Part shown: piece after piece, positions 53,453-61,562 of the stretch
Numbering within the stretch: the first letter of the stretch is position 1
How the letters are laid out: each line of letters begins with the position of its first letter
Origin: Phycisphaerales bacterium
GTDB taxonomy: Bacteria; Planctomycetota; Phycisphaerae; Phycisphaerales; UBA1924
Assembly (NCBI GenBank): GCA_030149165.1
Contig: JASBRY010000005.1
Coordinates: forward strand, 53,013-117,012
Direction of reading: 5' to 3'
DNA: 64,000 bases
Position numbers and translations under genes: made by a program
Notes under the pieces: generated by a model
Databases searched by the model: none
Told to the model about the DNA's origin: nothing
Seen by the model: only the letters and a program-made list of their open reading frames with translations

Positions 53453-53505
53453 ACCCCCTCTGTCGCTACGCGGCACCTCCCCCGCACACAGGGGAGGAGA
53501 TTTTG
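53453..53505. repeat. Double hairpin, possible dispersed repeat
   Basis: Just after serA, TGTCGC-TAC-GCGGCA folds as one small hairpin and CCTCCCC...GGGGAGG as a second, followed by a short T-rich stretch. The pair may end the uppP-serA transcript. Its wording resembles palindromic elements dispersed in many bacterial genomes. Confidence 0.5.
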
Positions 53506-53540
53506 ATTGCTATTCACTTTGGGGGGGCGAACAATCGAGG

Positions 53541-54200
53541 ATGCCACAGTTTGAGCGCGTTTCGGAATCTCTTGAGCATACTTCGGTGATCGCGAAGGAC
53601 TTTGCGGCGGTGCTACGGCGCGGGGATCTGGTGCGTTTGGTTGGGGAGATGGGCGCGGGGAAGACGACCTTCGTGCGCGAAGTCGCGGGCGCGATGGGCG
53701 CGGATGTTTCGATGGTGAGCTCCCCCACTTTCGTGCTGATGAATATCTATCCATGCAAAGTCGGCGGCGAGGACGGCGCGATCGCGCATCTGGATTGCTA
53801 TCGCTTTGGGGACAGCGACGAGCTTGAGGCGCTGGGGTGGGATCGGGTGTGCGATGATGGATCGGTTCGGCTTGTGGAATGGCCGGAGCGGATCGATGAG
53901 GTGCTTGGGGATGAAGAGGCTGATCAATCAGTTTGCACGATCACGATCTCGCATGTGGATGAGGGGGTTCGGGGGTTTGTGATTGAGGTCCCTGATTCGT
54001 GGATGGAGCGGGCGAGTGCGATGGCGCTCAAGGCGCGGGACGCGGTCAAGTGTCCGGTGACGGGGAAAGCAGTGCATCCGGAATGTCCGAGCTGGCCCTT
54101 CGTGAGCGAGCAGGCGCGGCTCAGTGATCTGCATGGGTGGATGAACGAGAAGTTCACGATCACGCGTCCGATCGAGCAGGCGGATCTTGATCAAGAGTGA
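53541..54200 (+). CDS. tsaE: tRNA threonylcarbamoylation ATPase TsaE with C-terminal extension
   Basis: TsaE is the ATPase of the complex that makes threonylcarbamoyladenosine at tRNA position 37. The first 150 residues have VRLVGEMGAGKTTFVREVA, SSPTFVLMNIYP and AHLDCYRFGD, the standard core, then EWPERIDEVLG. The last 65 residues are extra and contain CPVTGKAVHPECPSWPFV, a two-cysteine segment without an obvious partner. The other complex members are elsewhere. Confidence 0.93.
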   Translation: MPQFERVSESLEHTSVIAKDFAAVLRRGDLVRLVGEMGAGKTTFVREVAGAMGADVSMVSSPTFVLMNIYPCKVGGEDGAIAHLDCYRFGDSDELEALGWDRVCDDGSVRLVEWPERIDEVLGDEEADQSVCTITISHVDEGVRGFVIEVPDSWMERASAMALKARDAVKCPVTGKAVHPECPSWPFVSEQARLSDLHGWMNEKFTITRPIEQADLDQE

Positions 54201-54235
54201 GTGCTCGTGATCGAGCGTGAAGGCGCTTGCGGTGG

Positions 54236-54241
54236 TATTGT
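54236..54241 (+). promoter_or_regulatory. Minus-10-like hexamer before the ExbB-like gene
   Basis: TATTGT ends 6 bases before the ATG, heading the ExbB-ExbD-ExbD operon. Confidence 0.45.
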
Positions 54242-54247
54242 GTGGGT

Positions 54248-54916
54248 ATGAATGAAGAACTAACTGCTTCTGGTGAGGCGAGTGTGTGGTCGTTGTTTAC
54301 TGAGAGCTTTGATGTGTTCTCGGTGGTGCTGCTGATCGGGTCATTGATTGCGGTGTCGTTGATTGTGCGCTTGGTGCTTGATGCGCGGCGATCGGTGATC
54401 GCGCCGGATGACATTGTCGAGGCGCTGTCGGAAGATCTTGATTCGGATGATCTGGACGGGTTTCTGTCCACGGCGAGCGATGATCCGGGGATCGTTGGGT
54501 CGGCGTGTGTCGCGGCGTTCAATGCTCGCGCTTCTGGGGCTTCGGCGATGCGCGAGGCGGCGGAAGTTGCGGCGAGTAATGCGTGCTCTCGCTGGACAAG
54601 GACTCTGGATCTGCTGAGGGTGATTGGTGAGCTTGGGCCTTTGGTTGGACTCGCGGGGACGGTGTGGGGGATGATCCTGGCGTTTGTGCGTTTGGGTCAG
54701 GCGGGGGGGACGGCTGGTCCGACAGATTTGTCGCTGGGGATTTCCAAGGCGCTGTTCCATACTTTGCTTGGGTTGATGCTCGCGGTGCCTTGCTTGCTGG
54801 TGTATGGGTGGTATCGGAGTGTGATTGACAAGCATTGCAATACAGCGTTCGAGCAGGCGGGGGGATTGGTCGATCGATTGTCGGCGAAGAGTGATAATGA
54901 TGAGGACTCGGCATGA
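54248..54916 (+). CDS. ExbB/TolQ/MotA-family proton channel subunit
   Basis: The 222-residue protein has a first membrane helix (SVVLLIGSLIAVSLIVRLVL) and the family pattern LDLLRVIGELGPLVGLAGTVWGMILAF followed by ISKALFHTLLGLMLAVPCLLVYGW. ExbB-type proteins form proton channels that power outer-membrane transport or cell-envelope integrity. ATGA overlap with the next gene shows coupling. No TonB, TolA or receptor gene is adjacent. Confidence 0.9.
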   Translation: MNEELTASGEASVWSLFTESFDVFSVVLLIGSLIAVSLIVRLVLDARRSVIAPDDIVEALSEDLDSDDLDGFLSTASDDPGIVGSACVAAFNARASGASAMREAAEVAASNACSRWTRTLDLLRVIGELGPLVGLAGTVWGMILAFVRLGQAGGTAGPTDLSLGISKALFHTLLGLMLAVPCLLVYGWYRSVIDKHCNTAFEQAGGLVDRLSAKSDNDEDSA

Positions 54917-55350
54917 GGACTCGGTCGATCGTTGGTCAGCATGGGGGTGCTTCTGGGGGGGTGAATGTGACGCCGATGATCGATGTGGTGATGTGTCTGA
55001 TTGTGTTTTATTTGATGGTCGGGCAGCTGGCGATTGATCGGCGGTCGTCGATCGTGCTCGCGGAGACGGTTTCGGGGGTGGATCGGCAGGACCTTGCGGA
55101 TGCGATCGAGATCGGGGTGCTGATGGATGGGGGATTGACGCTCAACGGCGAGGCGATCGAGAGCGATCGGATCGCGGGTGAGGTGATGGGGATGATCGCG
55201 CGGGAGGTTGGTGCGGTGGTGCGGATTCGTGCGGATGAGGATGCGGGGTTTGGGGCGGTAAGGCCGGTGCTGCGGGCGCTGCAGGAAGCGGGGGTGACTG
55301 GGGTGGAGTTTGTGACGATTCGCGCGGAGGGTATGGGGGGGCAGTCATGA
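54913..55350 (+). CDS. ExbD/TolR-family protein, first copy
   Basis: The 145 residues have GGVNVTPMIDVVMCLIVFYLMVGQLAID: one membrane helix with the conserved proton-carrying aspartate (MIDVV). The periplasmic domain is the ExbD type, with IRADEDAGFGAVRPVLRALQEAG. It overlaps the ExbB-like gene and the next ExbD gene by four bases each. The two ExbD copies probably form a heterodimeric partner for the channel. Confidence 0.88.
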   Translation: MRTRSIVGQHGGASGGVNVTPMIDVVMCLIVFYLMVGQLAIDRRSSIVLAETVSGVDRQDLADAIEIGVLMDGGLTLNGEAIESDRIAGEVMGMIAREVGAVVRIRADEDAGFGAVRPVLRALQEAGVTGVEFVTIRAEGMGGQS

Positions 55351-55808
55351 GCGCGGGGCTAAGGCGACGGAGTGTGCTTGGAGATCCGGCGAAGCGGTCG
55401 GGTCCGATGATGACGCCGATGGTGGATGTGGTGCTGGTGATCCTGATTTTCTTTATGGCGAGCACGACGATCGCGGGGTATGAGTGGTTCTTGCAAGCGG
55501 GGGTCGAGGCGGAGTCGGCGAGTGAGTCGGCTCCTGAGGAAGCGCGGTTCGATCTTCCCGCGGCGGTCATTGAGGTTGATCTGGTTTCGGGTGAAGACGG
55601 CGGGGTGCTGGTCTATGGCGTGTCGGGTGATCAGGGGATGACGATTGATCAGGCGGTGCGTTTGATCGAGGGGATGGAGCTGGCAGAGAGTGACGCGCTG
55701 CGTGTGGGGCTGGGCGCGGGGGATGGGGTGTCGATGGGTGATGTGATGCGCGTGCACGATGCGTGGCACGGGCGCGGGGTGAAGGTTGTGATGCGGACGG
55801 GGAGATGA
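55347..55808 (+). CDS. ExbD/TolR-family protein, second copy
   Basis: The 153-residue protein has GPMMTPMVDVVLVILIFFMASTTIAG with the conserved aspartate (MVDVV) and a periplasmic domain ending LRVGLGAGDGVSMGDVMRVHDAWHGRGVKVV. It is only distantly similar to the first copy outside the helix, so the duplication is old or the copies have distinct roles. No downstream energised component is in the operon. Confidence 0.88.
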   Translation: MSAGLRRRSVLGDPAKRSGPMMTPMVDVVLVILIFFMASTTIAGYEWFLQAGVEAESASESAPEEARFDLPAAVIEVDLVSGEDGGVLVYGVSGDQGMTIDQAVRLIEGMELAESDALRVGLGAGDGVSMGDVMRVHDAWHGRGVKVVMRTGR

Positions 55809-55856
55809 GATAGTCGGATCTGCTGACTTTGTCTTCTTCATTGATGCTGTTTCTGG

Positions 55857-55862
55857 TACAGT
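55857..55862 (+). promoter_or_regulatory. Minus-10-like hexamer before the second PEP-CTERM-like gene
   Basis: TACAGT ends 6 bases before the ATG at 55869. Confidence 0.4.
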
Positions 55863-55868
55863 GGATTG

Positions 55869-56588
55869 ATGAACACTCAACATCATCGGTTGTCCGTTCG
55901 GCATTTGATTCCGCTCTTTTGTGTTAGCGCTTTGGTGACTCAGCGTGTTGATGCGGAGTTGATCCGGTTTGTGAACACGAATCCGGATCTTGAAACACTC
56001 CGGTACTATGAGGTTGGATCGGCGCCGACTGTGTTTGGGCAGTCGCTTGATGTGACGCGTGGAGCGTTTGACCAGCCGAGCTTTGGGGAGATTCCGGTGG
56101 GTTCACTCTCGATTGTTTGGTTTGAAGGAATCAATCGTGTTGAGGGGGATTGGATTCACATGGGTCCTGGACTGAATACGCATATAGCGCGGGCTGATGA
56201 TCTGACGGAAGTGATTGATCCGGAGACCATGCATCCTGTTGGACATATCGGGCCAGGGGACTTTGATGATGGGAAGCTCATCGGAGAAGGAACAAACTGG
56301 ACACATGGTTGGGTGGCGATGCACACGAGCGTTTCAACGGCACCTCCTGAGGGTGTTTACTTTACAGATGAGTCGTTCGTGATCGGTTTGAGATTCTTGA
56401 TGGATGATGGGCTGCATTATGGGTATGCAGAGTTTGAACGCAGCGCCTTTATTCCTGGTGATCGCTTGAGCATTCAGTATCGTCCGGTCCGATGGGGATA
56501 CGAAACCACGGCTGGTGTTGCTGTGCCATCAGTCGGATCGGCATATGTGCTTTTGATTGGTTTGGCTGGATGTCGGCGCCGGCGTTGA
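55869..56588 (+). CDS. Secreted protein with a PEP-CTERM-like tail
   Basis: The 239-residue product has a signal peptide (LIPLFCVSALVTQRVDA), a beta-rich domain with RFVNTNPDLETLRYYEVG and a late FERSAFIPGDRLSIQYRP, then VPSVGSAYVLLIGLAGCRRRR, a short hydrophobic helix and arginines. That end resembles sorting signals of PEP-CTERM type, with VPS in place of PEP. Processing by an exosortase-like enzyme is inferred. Function is unknown. Confidence 0.68.
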   Translation: MNTQHHRLSVRHLIPLFCVSALVTQRVDAELIRFVNTNPDLETLRYYEVGSAPTVFGQSLDVTRGAFDQPSFGEIPVGSLSIVWFEGINRVEGDWIHMGPGLNTHIARADDLTEVIDPETMHPVGHIGPGDFDDGKLIGEGTNWTHGWVAMHTSVSTAPPEGVYFTDESFVIGLRFLMDDGLHYGYAEFERSAFIPGDRLSIQYRPVRWGYETTAGVAVPSVGSAYVLLIGLAGCRRRR

Positions 56589-56589
56589 T

Positions 56590-57057
56590 TTATTCTTTGG
56601 TGACGAAGATTTGGAGTTTGTGTGCTTGTGCGGTGAGGCCGTGGGCGGCGCAGAGTTTGTCGCGGAGTTCGATGAGTTCCGGGAGTTCGGTGGTGATGAT
56701 GTTCCCGGAGTCGACATCGATGAGGAGGGTGTTGCCGGTCTGTCCGATCGCGAGTTGGTAGTGGGATTGCTCGCGTCCGACGAGGACATGCTGGATGATC
56801 CCGGCGGATTCGAGGAGTTTGAGCGTGCGGTAGACGGTCGCTTTGGACACGGAGTGTCCCTGCTGTTTGAGCGTGTCGAGGAGTTGGTCGGCTTCGAAGA
56901 GGGAGTCGAAATCGATGATCGTATCAAGGATTTTGGCGCGTTCGGGGGTGTACTTGAGTCCCTCGGCTTTGAGTGCTCTGCGGAAGATGGCGCAGAGGGG
57001 TTGGATCAGTTCGGGCTGATTGGTTCTGGAGTGGTCTTTGATCGGCTCAAGCGGCAT
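56590..57057 (-). CDS. Fur-family regulator lacking canonical metal ligands
   Basis: The 155 residues show the Fur winged helix: LKYTPERAKILDTIIDFDSLFEADQLLDTLKQQGHSVSKATVYRTLKLLESAGIIQHV. The dimer domain departs from Fur: SHYQLAIGQTGN replaces the HHDHxxCxxCG region, and the C-terminal CxxC is absent. Structural and regulatory zinc or iron sites are therefore probably missing. It may sense something else or act constitutively. TACAAT 5 bases upstream decides the ATG at 57057. Confidence 0.85.
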   Translation of the reverse strand: MPLEPIKDHSRTNQPELIQPLCAIFRRALKAEGLKYTPERAKILDTIIDFDSLFEADQLLDTLKQQGHSVSKATVYRTLKLLESAGIIQHVLVGREQSHYQLAIGQTGNTLLIDVDSGNIITTELPELIELRDKLCAAHGLTAQAHKLQIFVTKE

Positions 57058-57062
57058 GGGGG

Positions 57063-57068
57063 ATTGTA
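57063..57068 (-). promoter_or_regulatory. Minus-10-like hexamer before the Fur-type gene
   Basis: TACAAT ends 5 bases before the ATG at 57057. A divergent hexamer follows at 57103-57108. Confidence 0.5.
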
Positions 57069-57102
57069 TGCGCTGTGATGATCGGTTGGGGTTCGATCGG
57101 GA

Positions 57103-57108
57103 TAGGAT
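57103..57108 (+). promoter_or_regulatory. Minus-10-like hexamer before the UPF0104 gene
   Basis: TAGGAT ends 6 bases before the ATG at 57115, divergent from the Fur-type gene promoter. Confidence 0.45.
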
Positions 57109-57114
57109 GGGTGC

Positions 57115-58179
57115 ATGGGCGAAGAACGCGGACACGGCGGAGATATGGCTGGGGCTGGCAAGCCGCGGTCGCTTGTGCGTGTGCTGGTGCAGGTGATCGG
57201 GTTCGCGGCGTCGATCGCGGCGCTGGGGTGGGCGGTCAAGATGGCGCTCACTGAAGAAAACCGGGCGCAGCTGGAGAATCTGCAGAACGCATCGGCGGCG
57301 CAGATCATGGCGCTTGTCGGGTTATCGTTCTCGTCGGTCGCGATCAACGGGTTGATCTTCTGGGTGGTGATCCGTCCGGTGCACAAGATCCGCGCGACGG
57401 ATGTGATCTCGACGAACGCGATCGCGACGCTGCTTGCGTATCTGCCGTTTAAGTTGTCTCTTGTGGCGCGGATCGCGATCCATCGCAAGCGTGATGGGGT
57501 TCCGGTGCTGACGATCGGCGCGTGGTTCGCGGCGATGGGTGTGCTGATGCTCGCGGTGCTTGGGCCGATGGCTCTTGTGTCGTTTGTGCTTAAGGAAGTG
57601 AATGTGCTTTGGTGGGCCGGGGTGATTGGATCGGTCGCGATCGGTGTCGGCGCGGTGATCGTGCTTGCGCGGGCTTTCTATGGCGAGCGCGGTGTCAAAC
57701 GCATCGCATCGGTTGGGATGCTCAAGGGGTGGACAGAGAAGGAATCGTTTGGGCGATTGCATGCGGGGTTCGACATGATCGCGTGTCCCTGGTCGTCGAG
57801 TTGGGCCGGGGCTTTGCGGATGCTTGATGTGCTTGCGTTTGCGGGACGCTTTGTGGTCGCGGCGGCGGTGCTCGGACTCCCGATCTCGGGTGGTGATGCG
57901 CTGCTGCTCGGGAGTGTGTACTTTCTGATTGGCGTGTTCTCTCCGTTCGGGATGCTTGGGACACGCGAGGCGGGGACGATCGGTGCGGCGGCGTTGTTTG
58001 GGGTGAGCTCTGCAGCGATTGGTGCTGGGGGTGGAGATGGCGGTGAGGGACCGATCGCGGCGGCGGTGGTGTTTATCACCGCTGTTGAAGCGGTGGTGAA
58101 TCTGGGGTGCGCGGGGTTCGGGGTTGCGTGGTTGCGGGTCAGTCCTGGGAAGAAGGTCTTGGACGATCTGGTTGAGTAG
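57115..58179 (+). CDS. UPF0104/lysyl-phosphatidylglycerol synthase-type flippase domain protein
   Basis: The 354-residue protein has about eight membrane helices and the family patterns LAYLPFKLSLVARIAIHRK and LIGVFSPFGMLGTREAGTIG, with GLPISGGDALLLGSVYFLIG. The family includes MprF-like flippase domains and proteins of unknown lipid or glycan transport role. The soluble synthase domain of MprF is absent here; a DUF2156 domain occurs elsewhere in the window, fused to GNAT. The gene shares a divergent promoter with the Fur-type gene. Confidence 0.75.
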   Translation: MGEERGHGGDMAGAGKPRSLVRVLVQVIGFAASIAALGWAVKMALTEENRAQLENLQNASAAQIMALVGLSFSSVAINGLIFWVVIRPVHKIRATDVISTNAIATLLAYLPFKLSLVARIAIHRKRDGVPVLTIGAWFAAMGVLMLAVLGPMALVSFVLKEVNVLWWAGVIGSVAIGVGAVIVLARAFYGERGVKRIASVGMLKGWTEKESFGRLHAGFDMIACPWSSSWAGALRMLDVLAFAGRFVVAAAVLGLPISGGDALLLGSVYFLIGVFSPFGMLGTREAGTIGAAALFGVSSAAIGAGGGDGGEGPIAAAVVFITAVEAVVNLGCAGFGVAWLRVSPGKKVLDDLVE

Positions 58180-58186
58180 ATCGCGC

Positions 58187-58192
58187 TACGAT
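58187..58192 (+). promoter_or_regulatory. Minus-10-like hexamer before nadE
   Basis: TACGAT ends 5 bases before the ATG at 58198. Confidence 0.45.
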
Positions 58193-58197
58193 CCGAG

Positions 58198-59919
58198 ATG
58201 AAAGTTGCGCTCGCACAGTTGAATCTGACGGTTGGTGATGTGAAGGGGAACACGGACGCGATCGTGCGCACGATTGATGAGGCGCGTGATCAGGGTGCGG
58301 AGTTGGTGGTGTTCTCTGAGCTGGCGGTGTGTGGGTATCCGCCGCGGGATTTGCTGCATGTTGAGGGGTTTGTGCGTGAGTGCGCGCAGGCGGCGAAAAT
58401 GATCGGGGAGACGCACACCAAGGGGATCGCGGTTGTGCTCGGGACTCCTTTACCAATTGAGAATGATGCGCCTGGGATGATGCCTGAGGATGATTCGGTT
58501 CGTGGTCATGTCGCGAACTCGCTGGTGGTGTATCAGGACAACGCGTTTGTGGGGTATTACGACAAGCGGCTGCTTCCCACTTACGATGTGTTTGATGAGG
58601 ATCGGTACTTTGAGGGTGGGGATCGGTCGCCGATCTTCGATATCAACGGGATGAAGGTGGGACTCGCGATCTGTGAAGACCTCTGGAAGGGGCACGACGC
58701 GGGGTTCGCGGAGCGGTACGCGGACGAGGATGATCCGGTGGATCTGCTTTCCAAAGCGGGCGCGGAGCTGATTGTGGTCCCGAGTGCTTCGCCTTATACA
58801 TTGCATAAGGATGAACGGCATCGGGAGATCCTGATCAAGCACGCGACGACGCATCGGGTCCCGATTATTTCGGTGAATCAGATTGGCGCGAATGATGATC
58901 TTGTTTTCTCTGGTCAATCGTGTGTTGTGGATCCGAGTGGTCGTGTGTGTGCATTGGGTGAAGCGTTCGCGGAGCAGTTGCTGCTTGTGGACACTCATGG
59001 GATGGAGCCGGTCGATATTGTTCCCGATGCGGACGAGCGGATGATTGTTGAGGCGCTGACGCTTGGGGTGAAGGACTATCTGCGCAAGTGCGGTTTCAAT
59101 CGCGCGTGCATCGGGTTGAGCGGCGGGATCGACTCGGCGCTGGTTGCGACGATCGCGGTTCGGGCGCTGGGCGCGGAGCATGTGGTTGGGGCTTCGATGC
59201 CGGGACGCTTCAACAGCGAGGGAAGCAAGACAGACGCGATGGATCTTGCGCAGAACCTAGGGATTGAGTGCGTGAGCATCCCGATTGAGCCGGGGTTTGA
59301 GGGGCTGAGCGAGGTGCTTGATCCGGCGTTTGAATCGCTCGGACATCGGATGCTTGGTGCGCAGCTTCCTGATCTGACACAGGAGAACCTGCAGTCGCGG
59401 ATCCGCGGGACGCTGATGATGGCGCTGTCGAATCGGAGCAGGGCGCTCGTGCTGACGACGGGGAACAAGAGCGAGATCGCGGTTGGGTACTGCACTCTCT
59501 ACGGTGATATGAACGGCGGGCTCGCGGTGATCGCGGATCTTCCCAAGACGATGGTGTTCAGAGTGTGCCGATACATCAACGAGCACTACTTAGAGCTTGG
59601 GTACGCGCGGGCACCGATTCCGGTCAGCACGATCGAGAAACCTCCGAGCGCGGAGCTGGCGCCTGATCAACTTGATTCGGATTCACTTCCTGAGTACGAA
59701 GTACTCGATGAGATCGTGATGCGGCACATCGAGTTGCATCAGAGCGCTTCGCGGATTATTGATGAGACGCGCTTTGATGCGGATGTTGTTCGCCGGATCT
59801 GTGCGCTGATTGATCGGAACGAGTATAAGCGTCAGCAGATGGCGGTCGGGATCCGTGTCACGAGCAAGGCGTTTGGTCCTGGTCGTCGGATGCCGATTGC
59901 TCAGCGTTGGACTCGTTGA
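58198..59919 (+). CDS. nadE: Glutamine-dependent NAD+ synthetase
   Basis: NadE converts deamido-NAD+ to NAD+ with ATP, using ammonia from its glutaminase domain. The 573 residues join a nitrilase-type glutaminase (FSELAVCGYPPRDLL with the catalytic Glu, and LAICEDLWKGHDAG holding the catalytic Cys) to the synthetase: GLSGGIDSALVATIAV near residue 305, GTLMMALSNRSRALVLTTGNKSEIAVGYCTLYGDMNGGLAVIADLPKT. Both domains look complete. Confidence 0.97.
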   Translation: MKVALAQLNLTVGDVKGNTDAIVRTIDEARDQGAELVVFSELAVCGYPPRDLLHVEGFVRECAQAAKMIGETHTKGIAVVLGTPLPIENDAPGMMPEDDSVRGHVANSLVVYQDNAFVGYYDKRLLPTYDVFDEDRYFEGGDRSPIFDINGMKVGLAICEDLWKGHDAGFAERYADEDDPVDLLSKAGAELIVVPSASPYTLHKDERHREILIKHATTHRVPIISVNQIGANDDLVFSGQSCVVDPSGRVCALGEAFAEQLLLVDTHGMEPVDIVPDADERMIVEALTLGVKDYLRKCGFNRACIGLSGGIDSALVATIAVRALGAEHVVGASMPGRFNSEGSKTDAMDLAQNLGIECVSIPIEPGFEGLSEVLDPAFESLGHRMLGAQLPDLTQENLQSRIRGTLMMALSNRSRALVLTTGNKSEIAVGYCTLYGDMNGGLAVIADLPKTMVFRVCRYINEHYLELGYARAPIPVSTIEKPPSAELAPDQLDSDSLPEYEVLDEIVMRHIELHQSASRIIDETRFDADVVRRICALIDRNEYKRQQMAVGIRVTSKAFGPGRRMPIAQRWTR

Positions 59920-60152
59920 TTCATACCTGCAAACTACCAGTAATCATTGGCGAATGGTTTCAGTTTCCGCCACATGTTTTTGTTTGTGTTGCTGGCCATA
60001 GTTTTGGACTTGTATTTAAGCTCAAAACGGCGGTGCTGACTACATGTGGCCCGTTCATTGTTTGGCATGCGAACTGCATATTGACTCGCGAGCCGCGTTG
60101 GCTCACACACTCAACCAGTGCACACGCACATGACATATCAAGGAGTCACACT

Positions 60153-60578
60153 ATGAAACGCTTTACACTAATTTCAGCCACACTTCTCTCAACCGGCGCT
60201 TTCGCGGCGATGGCTGCGATGTCGCAACCCTCGATGGAAACGGGATCATCTGTTGAGCGCCGGGAGCGCACCGAGTACCGCGCTGATCTGGAGAGTCCAA
60301 AGACTCTGGCGAGTGGCAATGCACGCTATCGTTCAGAAAGCCGCGGCCCTGCTGTCCGAGTTCGCTTTGATGTTTCGATCGAAGATGCCGACCCTGACAC
60401 CACTTATGATGTCATGCTCAATGGCGCGGTGATCGGAACGATCACGACTGACGGTCTTGGCATGGGTGAGGTGACCTTCCGCTCCCCAAGCGATGATCCG
60501 GATGATATCCCAAACACCCCTTCGATCAGCGCCGGCGATGTTGTGAGTGTTGGTCCGATCTCAGGCGTGCTGAGCTAA
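60153..60578 (+). CDS. Small secreted protein, unknown
   Basis: The 141-residue protein has a signal peptide (LISATLLSTGAFAAMA, cleavage near residue 22), an arginine-rich polar part, then a beta domain VRVRFDVSIEDADPDTTYDVMLNGAVIGTITTDGLG, similar to small immunoglobulin-like modules. AAGGAG before the ATG supports the start. It lies between nadE (233-base gap with no other gene) and a strong terminator, so it is a single-gene transcript. Confidence 0.65.
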   Translation: MKRFTLISATLLSTGAFAAMAAMSQPSMETGSSVERRERTEYRADLESPKTLASGNARYRSESRGPAVRVRFDVSIEDADPDTTYDVMLNGAVIGTITTDGLGMGEVTFRSPSDDPDDIPNTPSISAGDVVSVGPISGVLS

Positions 60579-60617
60579 GTCCGCCCCGCCGTCTATAACA
60601 CACTCTCTCTCGTGTTT

Positions 60618-60657
60618 ATGCGTCCCCGGTTTCCTATGGCCGGGGATGCATTTTTTG
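60618..60657 (+). terminator. Terminator of the small secreted protein gene
   Basis: A 12-base stem with one G-U pair (ATGCGTCCCCGG with CCGGGGATGCAT) is followed by six T residues, 40 bases after the stop. Confidence 0.9.
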
Positions 60658-61524
60658 TTGCGTGCTGCACTCAACTTGTCTCGATTCGAGAGTGCTCCCC
60701 CACTGGTCAGCGGTCGGGATGGGCTTGCCGCATTCGGGGCAGGAGTCTGATTGGAGTTGGTAGAGAAGGTAGCCGCAGGTGCAGCGGGGTTCTTTGATCT
60801 CGATGCGGACATGGAGTTTGCATGTCGGGCATCGGGAGTCTTTGTTTGTGTGCGCGTTGATGGTGGTCTTGCATCGCGGGCAGGTGATGTCGATGGGGAT
60901 GGAGGATGCGAGGGTGCCTTGCTCATCTTCTCCTGGTTTGGGCGCGAAGAACGCGAGGGCACCGGTCGCGATGGTGGTCCCGGCGGTGATGATCGCGGAG
61001 ATCGCGAGGATTCGGATCATGAGCTCGTCGAAGTTTCCGAATCCATCGTTGATGAATCCGAACGCGATGATGGACGCGGTGATCGCGCCGGTGATCAGCG
61101 CGGTGCGTTTGCTAACCTTGAACGAGAAGAGCGGGCAGTTGAGCGGGTTGATGATAAGCCGGTGGACGAATGCGATCCCTACGGTGAGGAAGACGGCGCC
61201 GGATCTCCAGAATAGGTTCTCCCATTTCCAGTTGAGGAGCGGCTCGATCCAGACAATCGTGATGAAGGTGACCATCGAGATGAAGATGGTGGTGGTCGCG
61301 ATGCGGAGTGTGAGTTTTTGCTTTCGGCCGTCGATGCCGCGGTTTCCGCCGAGGATGACGACGATGAGTCCTCCGAGTGAGTAGGCGCCGACGATCAGGA
61401 TGGTGATCATGACCTCGTCATCGACCCAACCTCGTGGAAGGACGACTGCGGCGATGCCGGTGAGCATCGCGAGGGCGACGAAGGAGAGGAATGTCCAGAG
61501 GATGTACTTCTTGGGGATCAGCAC
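60634..61524 (-). CDS. Membrane protein with C-terminal zinc ribbons
   Basis: The 296-residue protein has about six hydrophobic helices, then two zinc ribbons at the C-terminus (CPRCKTT then CPTCKLH, and CTCGYLLY then CPECGKP). Unlike the ribbon-first proteins here, metal binding is at the end. No ATG fits; the GTG at 61524 is chosen because TATGAT lies 6 bases upstream. Ribbons may bind RNA, DNA or protein; function is unknown. The stop region overlaps a terminator of the opposite strand. Confidence 0.6.
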   Translation of the reverse strand: MLIPKKYILWTFLSFVALAMLTGIAAVVLPRGWVDDEVMITILIVGAYSLGGLIVVILGGNRGIDGRKQKLTLRIATTTIFISMVTFITIVWIEPLLNWKWENLFWRSGAVFLTVGIAFVHRLIINPLNCPLFSFKVSKRTALITGAITASIIAFGFINDGFGNFDELMIRILAISAIITAGTTIATGALAFFAPKPGEDEQGTLASSIPIDITCPRCKTTINAHTNKDSRCPTCKLHVRIEIKEPRCTCGYLLYQLQSDSCPECGKPIPTADQWGSTLESRQVECSTQQKMHPRP

Positions 61525-61530
61525 CAATCC

Positions 61531-61536
61531 ATCATA
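61531..61536 (-). promoter_or_regulatory. Minus-10-like hexamer before the zinc-ribbon membrane gene
   Basis: TATGAT ends 6 bases before the GTG at 61524, deciding an otherwise unclear start. Confidence 0.45.
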
Positions 61537-61562
61537 ACGGATCGGGCAGGAAGGATTGGGGA

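Noticed and set aside
59969..60050. Inverted repeat GCCACATGT / ACATGTGGC upstream of the small secreted protein
   Set aside because: Nine-base arms 64 bases apart can occur by chance; no supporting context.
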